From Actinophytocola algeriensis (GTDB lineage: Bacteria; Actinomycetota; Actinomycetes; Mycobacteriales; Pseudonocardiaceae): a stretch of 64,000 bases of DNA. Below are positions 9,827 through 18,220 of this stretch, one piece after another (the stretch's first letter is position 1; each line of letters starts with the position of its first letter). Below the pieces are notes generated by a model. The model worked only from the letters and a program-made list of their open reading frames with translations. It searched no databases and was not told the origin of the DNA. The position numbers and the translations under genes are program-made. The stretch is taken from NCBI RefSeq assembly GCF_014203735.1, contig NZ_JACHJQ010000002.1, positions 1,053,224-1,117,223 on the forward strand. The letters run 5' to 3'.

Positions 9827-10966
9827 ATGGCACCGCCGAAGGACTTCACGATCAGGCCGGACGAGCTGTACGCGCACGCCCGCGCGGTGGCGCAGATGCA
9901 GCACCCGTTCGACTACCTCCGCGGCGCCGCGAAGGCCGCCAGCCCCGGCGGGATCAACATGGCGTTCGGCTTGTACTGCCAGCCGTTCGGGGCGGCGGTG
10001 ACCGGCGTGCAGAACTACGCCGAGGACACGATAGCGAAGCTCTCCACCTCAGTGGACGACGCGACGCAGCAGCTCATCGAGGCCGTCGGCACCTATGTCC
10101 ACTCCGACAAGATGACGGTGCGGGAGCTGCGTGCGATCGGCGCCGAACTGCCGTCGAACGCACCCAACGACTTCATCAAGAGCGGCACCAGGTGGGACTG
10201 GAAGAACTACAACCCGGTCGACGGCGGCCCGTTCACCAACATGAACCACGACAACTGGGCCAAGGGCAGCGGCGTGGTCGGTGACGTCTGGGACATGTGG
10301 CTCGAGATCGAGAAGGAGTCCAAACGGAACTACGCCACCATGGCCGGACACGTCGCCTCCATCAGCGCCGGCGCGGCCGGGGCGGTCGGGGACCCCATCG
10401 CAACCCTCGGCGCGGGTCTCGCGGGCTGGGCCATGGAACACATCAAGCCGTTCAAACTCATCCTCGACGGCCTGGCGGGCAACCCGGACATGGTCAAAGG
10501 GGCCGCCGAGACGTGGCGGGAGATCGCCAAGGAACTCCGCCGCCTTGCCGGGCACTACACCGCCGCGGTCAAGTTCGGTACGGGCAACTGGAACGGCGAC
10601 GCGGGCGAGTCGTACCGGGACAACTTCGCCTCGCCGATCCTCGACGGGTTGAAGGGGACCGCCACCCTCGCCCAGGCAGTGAGCGTCCTCGTCGGCACGG
10701 CAGGCGAGATGGTCAACATGGTCCGCACCCTCGCCCGCGACATCACCGCGCAGGCGGTCGGCATGCTGGCGAGTGCGGCGGCGAGCCGGATCGGATACCG
10801 GCCACCGCTGCAGGAACTGGAGTACGTGCGCTTCACCCTCAGGACCCTCAAGGGCGTCGTCTCGTTCCTGGTCGTCGCCGCGGACCAGTTCACGCACGCG
10901 ATCAGGCTCGTCGTCGAGGCGTACAAAACCGTCTCGGCGATCATCCCCAAACTGAACGGCGTGTGA
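9827..10966 (+). CDS. WXG100-like type VII secretion substrate, hypothetical
   Basis: A 379-residue, largely helical protein. Near residue 251 it has GTGNWNGDAGESYRDNF, the WxG hairpin between two helices seen in ESX substrates, followed by a long helical C-terminus containing LARDITAQAVGMLASAAA. No signal peptide and no recognisable toxin domain are seen; the tail ends at PKLNGV. The RBS is GAGAAGG upstream of ATG 9827. It is probably exported by an ESX/T7SS system encoded elsewhere, with the YbaB-type gene before it as partner. The role is unknown. Confidence 0.7.
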   Translation: MAPPKDFTIRPDELYAHARAVAQMQHPFDYLRGAAKAASPGGINMAFGLYCQPFGAAVTGVQNYAEDTIAKLSTSVDDATQQLIEAVGTYVHSDKMTVRELRAIGAELPSNAPNDFIKSGTRWDWKNYNPVDGGPFTNMNHDNWAKGSGVVGDVWDMWLEIEKESKRNYATMAGHVASISAGAAGAVGDPIATLGAGLAGWAMEHIKPFKLILDGLAGNPDMVKGAAETWREIAKELRRLAGHYTAAVKFGTGNWNGDAGESYRDNFASPILDGLKGTATLAQAVSVLVGTAGEMVNMVRTLARDITAQAVGMLASAAASRIGYRPPLQELEYVRFTLRTLKGVVSFLVVAADQFTHAIRLVVEAYKTVSAIIPKLNGV

Positions 10967-11069
10967 CAACAACAGCGGCGTTCCTCGCTCGGGCCGTGGT
11001 CTCGTTCGCGGTCGCCACCGACGGCCACCAACCTGGCTCGACGCCCGGACAGGTGTGATCAGCGACCGG

Positions 11070-11939
11070 CTACACCGCGAGCATCGCCGCGGCGACCTCG
11101 TCGGCGGCCGTGTCGGGGATCGCGGTCGCGGCGTGTTCGAGCACGAGCAGCCGCGCGCCAGGGATCTCGCGGGCGAGCGCTTCGCCGTTGCCGACGGGGA
11201 AGAACCTGTCGTGGCGACCGTGCAGCACGAGCGTCGGTATCGCGAGCTCTGGCAGGCGCTCACGCCAGCGTGGCGTGCAGTCGAGCTTGGCGAACACCAG
11301 GCCCAGCTGGTTGGCCATCCTGACCGAGGGCGCCGTGCTCGGCGTGCGGTCGAAGACGCGCTCGGCCCGCGCGCGTGCCGCGGCGGGGTCGTCGCCGAGG
11401 ATCTCCGCGCCCGCCGCGGCGTACTCCGCCACGGCGGTGCGATCGGACCAGTCGGGCGCCGGGAGCGCGAACCGCCTGCCCATCGTCGCCGCGTCGTGGT
11501 CGGGCAGGTCGTCGTCGACCGGGCCCGGTGCGACCGGACGGGTTCCGGCGAGGGTGAGGGCGGAGAACGCGTCCGGGTGGTCGAGTGCGGCGACCTGGGC
11601 GACCATCCCGCCGATGCCGATGCCCGCCAGGTGCGCGGGCCGGTCGTCGAGTCCGTGGGCGAGTGCGGCGGCGTCGGCGGCGAGGTCGCGCAGCGTGTAC
11701 GCGGGCGCCTCGGGGTCGACGGTCGTCGACGTGCCGGAGTCGCGCAGGTCGTAGCGCACGACGTGACGTCCGCCGCGAGCGAGCGTCGCGCAGAGCGCGT
11801 CGGGCCAGGAGAGCATGGTCGTGCCGCCCGCGAGCAGCACGAGGGGCGCCGTCGCATCGCCGAAGTGCTCGACCCCGAGCGTGACACCGCCAGGCGTGCG
11901 GAACGAGTGGACCGTCGAATGCGCCGAGTGCATGGCCAA
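11070..11939 (-). CDS. Alpha/beta hydrolase fold protein with Gly at the nucleophile position
   Basis: A 289-residue hydrolase-fold protein resembling the RdmC/AclR-type esterases: oxyanion segment LLAGGTTMLSW, then YDLRDSGTS, and the acid-loop motif VLHGRHDRFFPV. The nucleophile elbow reads LAGIGIGGMVAQ (106-111 GIGIGG), where the family has GxSxGG, so catalytic Ser is Gly108. The codon is GGC on reading both strands. A late His is present (VLEHAATA). It is therefore probably a non-hydrolytic binding protein or an inactive paralogue. It converges on the WXG100-like gene. Confidence 0.8.
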   Translation of the reverse strand: MAMHSAHSTVHSFRTPGGVTLGVEHFGDATAPLVLLAGGTTMLSWPDALCATLARGGRHVVRYDLRDSGTSTTVDPEAPAYTLRDLAADAAALAHGLDDRPAHLAGIGIGGMVAQVAALDHPDAFSALTLAGTRPVAPGPVDDDLPDHDAATMGRRFALPAPDWSDRTAVAEYAAAGAEILGDDPAAARARAERVFDRTPSTAPSVRMANQLGLVFAKLDCTPRWRERLPELAIPTLVLHGRHDRFFPVGNGEALAREIPGARLLVLEHAATAIPDTAADEVAAAMLAV

Positions 11940-12114
11940 CCTCCAGGACAGCCGCGTGACCGCGGCACACGCTACGCGCGAACCCTCGCCGCGGCCTCGG
12001 CACCCGCTGCTCGCACAGCGGTGCGCACCTCACTGTCCACAAGCACTGGCCATGGCCGAAGACGACCAGGTCGCCGCGCACGACGACCGAGTCGTTCGTC
12101 GACTCGACGATGTG

Positions 12115-12525
12115 TCAGCTCTGCTCGGCGACGGGTACGGGCGGCCAGAGGTAGACCTTGTCCGCGACGACGCGCACCGCCACCCGCGCGGCCTCGGGCT
12201 CCGGCGGCGGTTCGGCGCCGTCCATGTACCGGTCGTACATCTCGTGCAGGAGCACCTTGTCGGGATCGTCGGTGATCGTCACCGTCCCGCGGATCTCCAC
12301 GTACGCGGCCGTGTGCGCCAGCACGAGCAGGCTCACGCGGGGATCGCGCTCCATGTTGCGGGTCTTCAGCCGTCCCCTGATCGTGCTGAACACCACCTCG
12401 TCGCCGTCGCGCTTCACGAAGATCACCGAGGACTGTGGCCGTCCGTCGGCGTTCGTGGTCGCGAGGATCGCGGTGTGCGGCTCGTCGATCATGTCGCGGG
12501 CCACCGCGGGCAGCGTGACGGTCAC
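12115..12525 (-). CDS. PPOX-class flavin/F420-dependent enzyme (pyridoxamine 5'-phosphate oxidase fold)
   Basis: A split-barrel flavoprotein of 136 residues. HTAILATTNADGRPQSSVIF, then VFSTIRGRLKTRNMERDP and VSLLVLAHTAAYVEIRGTV are typical of actinobacterial F420- or FMN-binding PPOX proteins that reduce small substrates. GTG 12525 is chosen because GGAGGAG lies seven nucleotides upstream. Cofactor (F420 versus FMN) is not decided by visible residues. It stands alone, separated from the hydrolase gene by 175 nt. Confidence 0.85.
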   Translation of the reverse strand: MTVTLPAVARDMIDEPHTAILATTNADGRPQSSVIFVKRDGDEVVFSTIRGRLKTRNMERDPRVSLLVLAHTAAYVEIRGTVTITDDPDKVLLHEMYDRYMDGAEPPPEPEAARVAVRVVADKVYLWPPVPVAEQS

Positions 12526-12783
12526 GGGTCTCCTCCAAAGGTCGGGCATTTCAGGGCGCGGTAGGCGGTCCCGGCCTGCCGCGTGTCGGACCGGCCGGGT
12601 TCCTTGGTGGAGACCCCGCGCAGGGCCAGGAGGGAGCGCTGACCGGGCGAGGCATGACCTGAATCACGCGACGGCAGCCGGCCGCGGCGGTCGGCCAGGT
12701 GCCGCAGGAACGAGGCGAGCACATGTACACGCCTCTCGAAAAGCTGTTCACGTGACTGGGGCGACGCCTGTCACCATGTGGGC

Positions 12784-13142
12784 ATGGAGGTCGCTTACCC
12801 CGGTCGGCGTCAGGACGTTCTCCACGCGCTCGAATTGCTGGCGGCGGACGTCCCGGGCCTGGACGGTGCTGGGTGGGACATGAGGTGGCCGAACCTCACC
12901 GACGCTGTTCACCGGCTTGTGGATGACACACCGCGTGGGATGTGCGTGATCCGATCGAGTCGATCGGGACGGTCCTCCACGACGAGGCCGAAGCTGATGC
13001 GATACGCGCGGTGGTGACCGCTGTCGTCGCCGTCTCGGCTCGCCAAGGGGCGGCGGCAACAGACGCGGCCTGGTATGGCGACCAGAGCTGGCCCGACGTT
13101 CGCCGCCTCGCCGCGGATGCGCTCGCCGGTCGGACGCGCTGA
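12784..13142 (+). pseudogene. SCO4402-family protein gene with a single frameshift
   Basis: Two overlapping frames together give one protein. From ATG 12784 the frame reads RRQDVLHALELLAADVPG, then HRLVDDT. After about 12932 the +1 frame continues WDVRDPIESIGTVL, then AVVTAVVAVSARQG and DQSWPDVRRLAADAL. This is the complete SCO4402-type order (VDDTxWD, SIGTxL, WPxVRxAA). One base lost near CCGCG|TGGGAT at about 12932 explains it. It is either a recent pseudogene or a sequencing error; function of the family is unknown. Confidence 0.7.
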
Positions 13143-13322
13143 AGACCCTTCACGTCAAGGTATGCGAACCAGCATCCGCATTGTGGCATGAGCTGCTCCT
13201 CGGCGCCGCCGGTCTGGTGCGGGGCCGTCTGGACACGGTAGGGCGATCTCCGGTGCCGGTCCGCGCCCGCGGGGCGTGCACCGCGCCAAGCCGCCGGTTC
13301 GGCCGCAGCCGACGACTGTCTC

Positions 13323-13925
13323 TCATGTGTCCTCCGGCAGGTCGTCGCGCCGCAGGGTCAGCAGCGAGAGCACGGTCCTGGTGAGCAGGTCCGGTGCGGC
13401 CGATGGGCTGATGCGGCCGGCGTCGGCTTCGTCGGCGGCGGCGTGCAGCACCGCGTAGAAGGTGGTCACGAGCCAGTCGAGTGGCAGGTCGGTGCGGAAC
13501 AGGCCGTCGTCCTGGCCCCGGCGGATCAGCTGGTCGACGTGGTGCAGGGTTCGGTCGTGGTGGCGGCGGAGGCGTTCGGAGCCGAGTTCGGCCAGCGCGG
13601 CCGTGCGCAGGCGGCGGAAGCGGTCCAGGATCGGCCACGACGTGCGCACGAGACGCTCGAGTGCGACATCGGCCGGGTCGCGGTCGAGTGCCAGGGCGGT
13701 CAGTGTCTCGTCGGTGTGCGTGATCGCGTGGGTGATGACGGCGTCGATCAGCTCCTCGCGGGACGGGAAGTGCCCGTACAGGGTGGCCCTGCGGACCCCG
13801 GCGGCGCCGGCGACCTCGGCCATCGACGGTGACTGGCCGCGGCCGAACAGGTCGCTCGCCACTCTGATGATGGCGGCGATGTTGCGTTCGGCGTCGGCGC
13901 GGCGCCGGGGTTCCACACTGGACAC
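13323..13925 (-). CDS. TetR/AcrR family regulator of the adjacent efflux operon
   Basis: A 200-residue repressor. The N-terminal HTH reads SMAEVAGAAGVRRATLYGHF (about residues 35-54), and a helical ligand domain follows. GTG 13925 is chosen because GGGAGG lies six bases upstream; the longer frame to 13949 starts inside the preceding gene. It is the third gene of the 15818-to-13323 operon after the MFS transporter and a small membrane protein. It probably binds the perfect inverted repeat at 15833-15850 in the operon promoter and so autoregulates. Confidence 0.85.
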   Translation of the reverse strand: MSSVEPRRRADAERNIAAIIRVASDLFGRGQSPSMAEVAGAAGVRRATLYGHFPSREELIDAVITHAITHTDETLTALALDRDPADVALERLVRTSWPILDRFRRLRTAALAELGSERLRRHHDRTLHHVDQLIRRGQDDGLFRTDLPLDWLVTTFYAVLHAAADEADAGRISPSAAPDLLTRTVLSLLTLRRDDLPEDT

Positions 13926-13945
13926 GACGTCCCTCCCGTGATCCT

Positions 13946-14389
13946 TCACAGCTGACGCGAGTGCTGGTTGCCGAGCATTCTCGCGAGGTGCCGTTCGTCA
14001 GCGGGCATCGGCTGGCGCACGGCTGCCCATACCGCCACCGCGATGGTGCATGCGAGTCCGGATCGAGCGGTGATGCCGATGCCGGTGAGGGCGGCGACGA
14101 GGCCGACGGTTCGCGGGTTGCGGGTGTGGCGACCCCTGGTGACCAGGGCAGCCGCGACCGCTGCGCCGCCGAGCGCGGCTGTGCGCGTGGGCAGTGGCAG
14201 CGGCCAGCTCCGGTGCCGGACGGCCAGGACGTAGGCACCGGCGTTCGCGAGGCCTGCGCTGTACACCAACGCCACCGTCCTGGGTGTGAGCGTCTCGGTG
14301 TCCCAGTAGTCGGCGGCCATCCTGCGGGTCGCGCGGGCTGCGGTCAGCGCGGCGGCGGCCGCGAGCGCGGGTTCGAGAAGTCGGCGCAC
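13946..14389 (-). CDS. Small hypothetical membrane protein in MFS efflux operon
   Basis: A 147-residue protein with about three to four hydrophobic stretches (ALAAAAALTAA near the start, VALVYSAGLANAGAYVLAV, LGGAAVAAALV, VGLVAALTGIGI). The tail PADERHLARMLGN has an acidic/basic pattern weakly reminiscent of isoprenylcysteine methyltransferase-like proteins, but the fold is not established. It starts at GTG 14389, one base after the MFS stop, so it is coupled to it. Function not recognised. Confidence 0.65.
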   Translation of the reverse strand: MRRLLEPALAAAAALTAARATRRMAADYWDTETLTPRTVALVYSAGLANAGAYVLAVRHRSWPLPLPTRTAALGGAAVAAALVTRGRHTRNPRTVGLVAALTGIGITARSGLACTIAVAVWAAVRQPMPADERHLARMLGNQHSRQL

Positions 14390-14390
14390 G

Positions 14391-15818
14391 TCAGTGTCCG
14401 TGGCCCGTGACGGCGCGGGGGCGGCCGCCTGGCACCAGGGCGATGGCGACGAGGGCGGCCACCCCGGCGGTGATCCCGCACACCAGGTACGCGTCGGCGA
14501 ACCCGGCGATGTCCGATGTGGACGCGATGCCGGCCGCGGCCACAGTGGACACCACGGCGACGCCGATGCTGCCGCCCAGTTCGTGGAAGGTGTTGACGAC
14601 GCCCGACGCCACCCCGGCCTCGTCGGGTGGGACGTTGGCCAGGGTCGTGGTGGTGGCGGTGACGAACACGGGCCCGATGCCGAGCGCGGCGAGCAGGAAG
14701 CCGGGCAGTACCTCGGTGTAGACGTCGCCGTCGGCGGAGAGCCCGCTGAGCAGGACAGCGCCCAGGGCGGTGAGCAGGAAGCTCGCGACCGCGATCGGCC
14801 GGCCGCCGATCCTGCCGATCAGGTGGGCTGCGAGCTGTGCGCCGACGGTGATGGCGATCGCGACCGGCAGGAACAGCAGCCCGGTCTTCCAGGCACTGAA
14901 CCCGCGCACGTGCTGGAAGTACAGCGAGGTCAGGAAGAACAGCCCGAGCAACAGGCCGGTGGCGACCAGCATGAGGAACGTGCCCGACACCACCGGGCGG
15001 CGGGCCATCGTCGCAGGCCGCATCAGCGGCGCCCTGACCCGCGACTCGACCACCACGAACACGCCGTAGCCGAGCACCGCCGCGGCCACCGGCACCAGCG
15101 TGCCCACCGCGCCCCAGCCGCCGTCACCGGCGTTGACCAGGCCGTAGATCAGGAGGCCGGTGGCGAACGTGACCACGAGCGCGCCCGGGACGTCGACCCG
15201 CTGCCGCTCCTCCCGCGCCGGGTCGGCCCGGACCACGGCGGGCGCGGCGATCGCGACCAGGATGCCGATGGGAACGTTGACGAAGAACACCCATTCCCAT
15301 CCTGGCCCCGCGGTCAGCAGGCCGGAGACGAGCACGCCGAGCGCTGCGCCGGTGCCGCCGATCGCCGCCCACACCCCGAGCGCCCGGTTGCGTTCGGCGC
15401 CGTGGAAGGAGGTCGTGATGATCGACAGCGCGGACGGGGACATCAGCGCCGCGCCGACCCCCTGGACCGCACGGCCCGCGATGAGCGTGCCGCCGCTCGC
15501 GGCGAGCCCGCACACCAGCGACGCGACAGTGAACAGCGCCAGCCCGGCGAGCAGCGTGCGGCGCGCGCCGAAGGTGTCGGCGAGCCGTCCGCCGAACACC
15601 ATCAGCCCGCCGAACACCAGCGTGTAGGCGGTCACCACCCAGGTCAACGCTTCGCGGCCGAGGCCGAGTTCGTCGCCGATGGTGGGCAGCGCCACCTGCA
15701 CGACCGTGATGTCCACGATCAGCATCAGCTGCGCGAGGCACAGCAGCACCAGCGCGGTCCACCTGCGCGAGTCCGGTGGCGCGGCCACTTCAGCCGGGAC
15801 GGCATGCCCGTGACTCAT
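14391..15818 (-). CDS. MFS drug/metabolite exporter, DHA2 family (14 TM, EmrB/QacA-like)
   Basis: Proton-driven efflux pump of 475 residues. The first helices show DITVVQVALPTIGDELGL, then FGGRLADTFGARR (motif A). The antiporter motif C region is visible around GTGAALGVLVSGLL, and the length suits 14 helices. It is the first gene of an operon with a small membrane protein and a TetR repressor. The promoter carries a 7+7 bp operator, so expression is probably induced by a substrate that also releases TetR. The substrate is unknown. Confidence 0.9.
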   Translation of the reverse strand: MSHGHAVPAEVAAPPDSRRWTALVLLCLAQLMLIVDITVVQVALPTIGDELGLGREALTWVVTAYTLVFGGLMVFGGRLADTFGARRTLLAGLALFTVASLVCGLAASGGTLIAGRAVQGVGAALMSPSALSIITTSFHGAERNRALGVWAAIGGTGAALGVLVSGLLTAGPGWEWVFFVNVPIGILVAIAAPAVVRADPAREERQRVDVPGALVVTFATGLLIYGLVNAGDGGWGAVGTLVPVAAAVLGYGVFVVVESRVRAPLMRPATMARRPVVSGTFLMLVATGLLLGLFFLTSLYFQHVRGFSAWKTGLLFLPVAIAITVGAQLAAHLIGRIGGRPIAVASFLLTALGAVLLSGLSADGDVYTEVLPGFLLAALGIGPVFVTATTTTLANVPPDEAGVASGVVNTFHELGGSIGVAVVSTVAAAGIASTSDIAGFADAYLVCGITAGVAALVAIALVPGGRPRAVTGHGH

Positions 15819-15832
15819 GATCTCCCCTTAAC

Positions 15833-15850
15833 TTGGACACTGTTGTCCAA
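15833..15850. promoter_or_regulatory. Perfect TetR-type operator over the MFS promoter
   Basis: TTGGACA-CTGT-TGTCCAA, with arms 15833-15839 and 15844-15850. On the minus strand a -10 candidate TATTAAT (15851-15857) touches the repeat, and AAGGGGAG precedes the MFS ATG at 15818. The site blocks the promoter, so repression by the operon's own TetR is the simplest reading. Confidence 0.75.
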
Positions 15851-15884
15851 ATTAATACGCCTAAGGGGTATGGGGTGTCAAATG

Positions 15885-16744
15885 GCCCCCCGCCAGCCGA
15901 GACGGACGGACCCGGCCAACGGCCGAGGCGTTGATCGCCGGGGCTTCACCCCCGACAAGGAGTGGTCGTACAACGAGGAGTTCGTCGAGCTGCTCGCGGA
16001 CGGCTCGGACTGGCCGGTGACGAGCAGCCGCCAGATCGTGCCGATGTTCTTCCCGCCCGGGTCGAGAACGACGATGCGCTGGGGCGTCGGCGTGTTCGGC
16101 CCGGCGGTACCGACCTCGATTCACCAACACGGCGAGACACGGCCGCCCGGTGGCCCGACCCGTTCCGGTCCGACCAGATCGCGTTCTCCGTGCCGATGCG
16201 GACCGACCAGGACCCCGGCCGGGTCGGCTACGACCTCGCGGGCAGCACACAACTCCTGCGCGACGGCACGGTGATCGGCGAGTCCGATGTGGGCGGTGGC
16301 GGCCAGTTCACGGTCGGCCCGGAACGGGCGGCGTACACCCTGCGTTCGACGGTCGACCCCGCCGACGCCGGGCTGTCCACCCACATCAGCGCGGAATGGA
16401 CGTTCACCTCCGAACACACCGCGGATCTGGTCGCCATCCCGTTGCTGGCCGTGCGTTTCGCGCCGGACCTCGACAACGACAACACCGCTCCCGCGGGGAT
16501 ACGGTTCACCATCCCGATCTACGTCCAGCGCAACGGTGCCGACACCCCGGGCACCGTGGGCGTGCCAACCGTGGAAGTGTCCTACGACGACGGCACGACG
16601 TGGACACGGGCCAGGGTGACCGCGTCGACGGCGACGGTCAACCACCCCCGTGACGCCGAGTACGTGTCGCTGCGGTCGCACATCACCGACCGGGAGGGCA
16701 ACAGCCAGCGCCAGACCATCATCCGGGCGTACGCGTTGACGTGA
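15885..16744 (+). pseudogene. C-terminal remnant of a secreted S8 (subtilisin-like) peptidase, frameshifted
   Basis: Two frames carry one protein tail. The first reads NEEFVELLADGSDWPVTSS, then IVPMFFPPGSRTTMRWGVGV. From about 16110 a second frame continues to 16744 with PDPFRSDQIAFSVPM, LAVRFAPDLDNDNTAPAG, TVEVSYDDGTTW and QRQTIIRAYALT. The last blocks match the beta-rich end of large actinomycete subtilases. The catalytic Asp/His/Ser domain, propeptide and signal are missing. About 280 codons survive. Confidence 0.6.
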
Positions 16745-16756
16745 CCCACACGACCG

Positions 16757-18220
16757 TCAGACGGCCGTGCGCGACCACTGCTGGTTGGTGCCGGTGTTGC
16801 ACGGATACTGTATGAGGATCGCGCCGTCCGCGGTCGATGCGGACGGTACGTCCACGCATTTGCCGCTGTGTCGTGCCCGGAGCTGGAAGTAGCCGCCGCT
16901 GGCGACCATCTGGAACTGCTGGTTGGTGCCGGTGCCACAGGTGTACTGGACGAGCTCGGCACCGTCGGCGGTCGAGGCGTTCACCACGTCGAGGCACTTT
17001 CCGCTGTGTCGGCTGATCACACGCCAGTAACCGCTGCCCGCGTCCTGGAACTCCCACTGCTGCCACGCGTTGCCACCGTACGTGTACTGGCCGACGCGTG
17101 CACCGTTGTCGGTGTTCGGTTGTTGGACGTCCATGGCCTTGCCGCTGTGGCGCACGTCGATCCGGTAGACCGTCGCGGGCGGCGTGGAGCCGTCGCCCCA
17201 GGCATACCGGATCCGGTCGGCACCGGAGGTGTTGCGCACGGTCAGGTTGAGGTTGGTGCCGCTGCCGCTCAGGGCGTACATCGAGTACCAGTCGTAGCCG
17301 ATGTCACCGGGCTTGCCGCCGATGGCGGGCCAGTAGGTGCCTCCCATGTGGTCGTCACGCATGACCTGGGCCATGGCGCGGATGTGGCGCACGAAGTTGT
17401 CGGTGCTGTTCGCGTCGCCGTAGTCGAGGCCGGTGGACATCGGCGCGCCGAACTCGGTCGCGACCGCGCGGGAGGCGCAGTTGCCCAGCCGTGTCTGGAT
17501 GTGGGCTCGGAAGGCGTCGTAGGTCATCGGGCTGTAGAAGAAGGCGTAGTGGTGGAAGGACAGCAGCGTCGAGTTGAAGCGGCTGTCGTCGCAGACGTCC
17601 CGCAGGTCCTGGCTGTAGCCGGTGCCGCCGATGAGGACCCGGCCGGGCACCGCGGAGGTGTGGTAGCTGAGCCAGTTCGCCGCGACGTTGCGCCAGTCCG
17701 CCGACGTGTAGCCGTGTGGCTCGTTCATCGGTTCGAAGTAGACGTTGCCGTTCGAGCCGTACGTGTTGGTCACGCTGGACCACATCGTGTTCCACGCGGC
17801 GAGATTCGTGATCCTGCCGCCGGCGGCGGCGCCGTCCTCCCAGTAGGCGAGGATGACCTTGAAGCCACGGTCGGTGGCGGCGTCGATGGCGCCGCGGTAG
17901 GCGTTCCACCAGGTCGTGTTGGCCACAGTGTGGGTGTTGATCGGCAGCCGGACGGTGTTGACCCCCATGGTGGCGGCCATGTCGTCGTAGAGGGCGTTGG
18001 CCTTGGCTCGTACTGTCGCGTTGCTGTCGGACTGGCTCAGGCCCTGCACGACGAGCGTGCCGGTGCTGAAGTTGTCACCCAGCACGGCCCAGTTCATGCC
18101 GCGGAACTGGCTGGTGGCCGCATGGGCAGGCGACGCGGAGACGACGAGGCTCGCGACCGCGGTAAGCGCGGACACCACAAAGGCGATCGACAATCGAATG
18201 CGTGTCATGAACTGTCCCAT
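16757..18220 (-). CDS. Secreted glycoside hydrolase GH5 with C-terminal CBM13
   Basis: A 487-residue secreted glycosidase. It has a signal peptide ending SPAHAA, a GH5 barrel (about 35-310) with acid/base Glu in FEPMNEPHG and nucleophile Glu in AVATEFGAPM, a short Ig-like link, and a CBM13 trefoil (about 350-485) with three QQW/QQF repeats. The start ATG 18220 overlaps the upstream GH43 stop (TGATG), so translation is coupled; ATG 18208 is an alternative. GH5 plus CBM13 beside GH43 enzymes recalls streptomycete type II arabinogalactan systems with a GH5 endo-1,6-galactanase. Here this is inference only. Confidence 0.88.
   Translation of the reverse strand: MGQFMTRIRLSIAFVVSALTAVASLVVSASPAHAATSQFRGMNWAVLGDNFSTGTLVVQGLSQSDSNATVRAKANALYDDMAATMGVNTVRLPINTHTVANTTWWNAYRGAIDAATDRGFKVILAYWEDGAAAGGRITNLAAWNTMWSSVTNTYGSNGNVYFEPMNEPHGYTSADWRNVAANWLSYHTSAVPGRVLIGGTGYSQDLRDVCDDSRFNSTLLSFHHYAFFYSPMTYDAFRAHIQTRLGNCASRAVATEFGAPMSTGLDYGDANSTDNFVRHIRAMAQVMRDDHMGGTYWPAIGGKPGDIGYDWYSMYALSGSGTNLNLTVRNTSGADRIRYAWGDGSTPPATVYRIDVRHSGKAMDVQQPNTDNGARVGQYTYGGNAWQQWEFQDAGSGYWRVISRHSGKCLDVVNASTADGAELVQYTCGTGTNQQFQMVASGGYFQLRARHSGKCVDVPSASTADGAILIQYPCNTGTNQQWSRTAV

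Noticed and set aside
14394-16274. 626-codon plus-strand frame opposite the MFS gene
   Set aside because: The first 500 codons are a shadow of the MFS gene. Only its last part (after about 15885) is meaningful, as the subtilase remnant.
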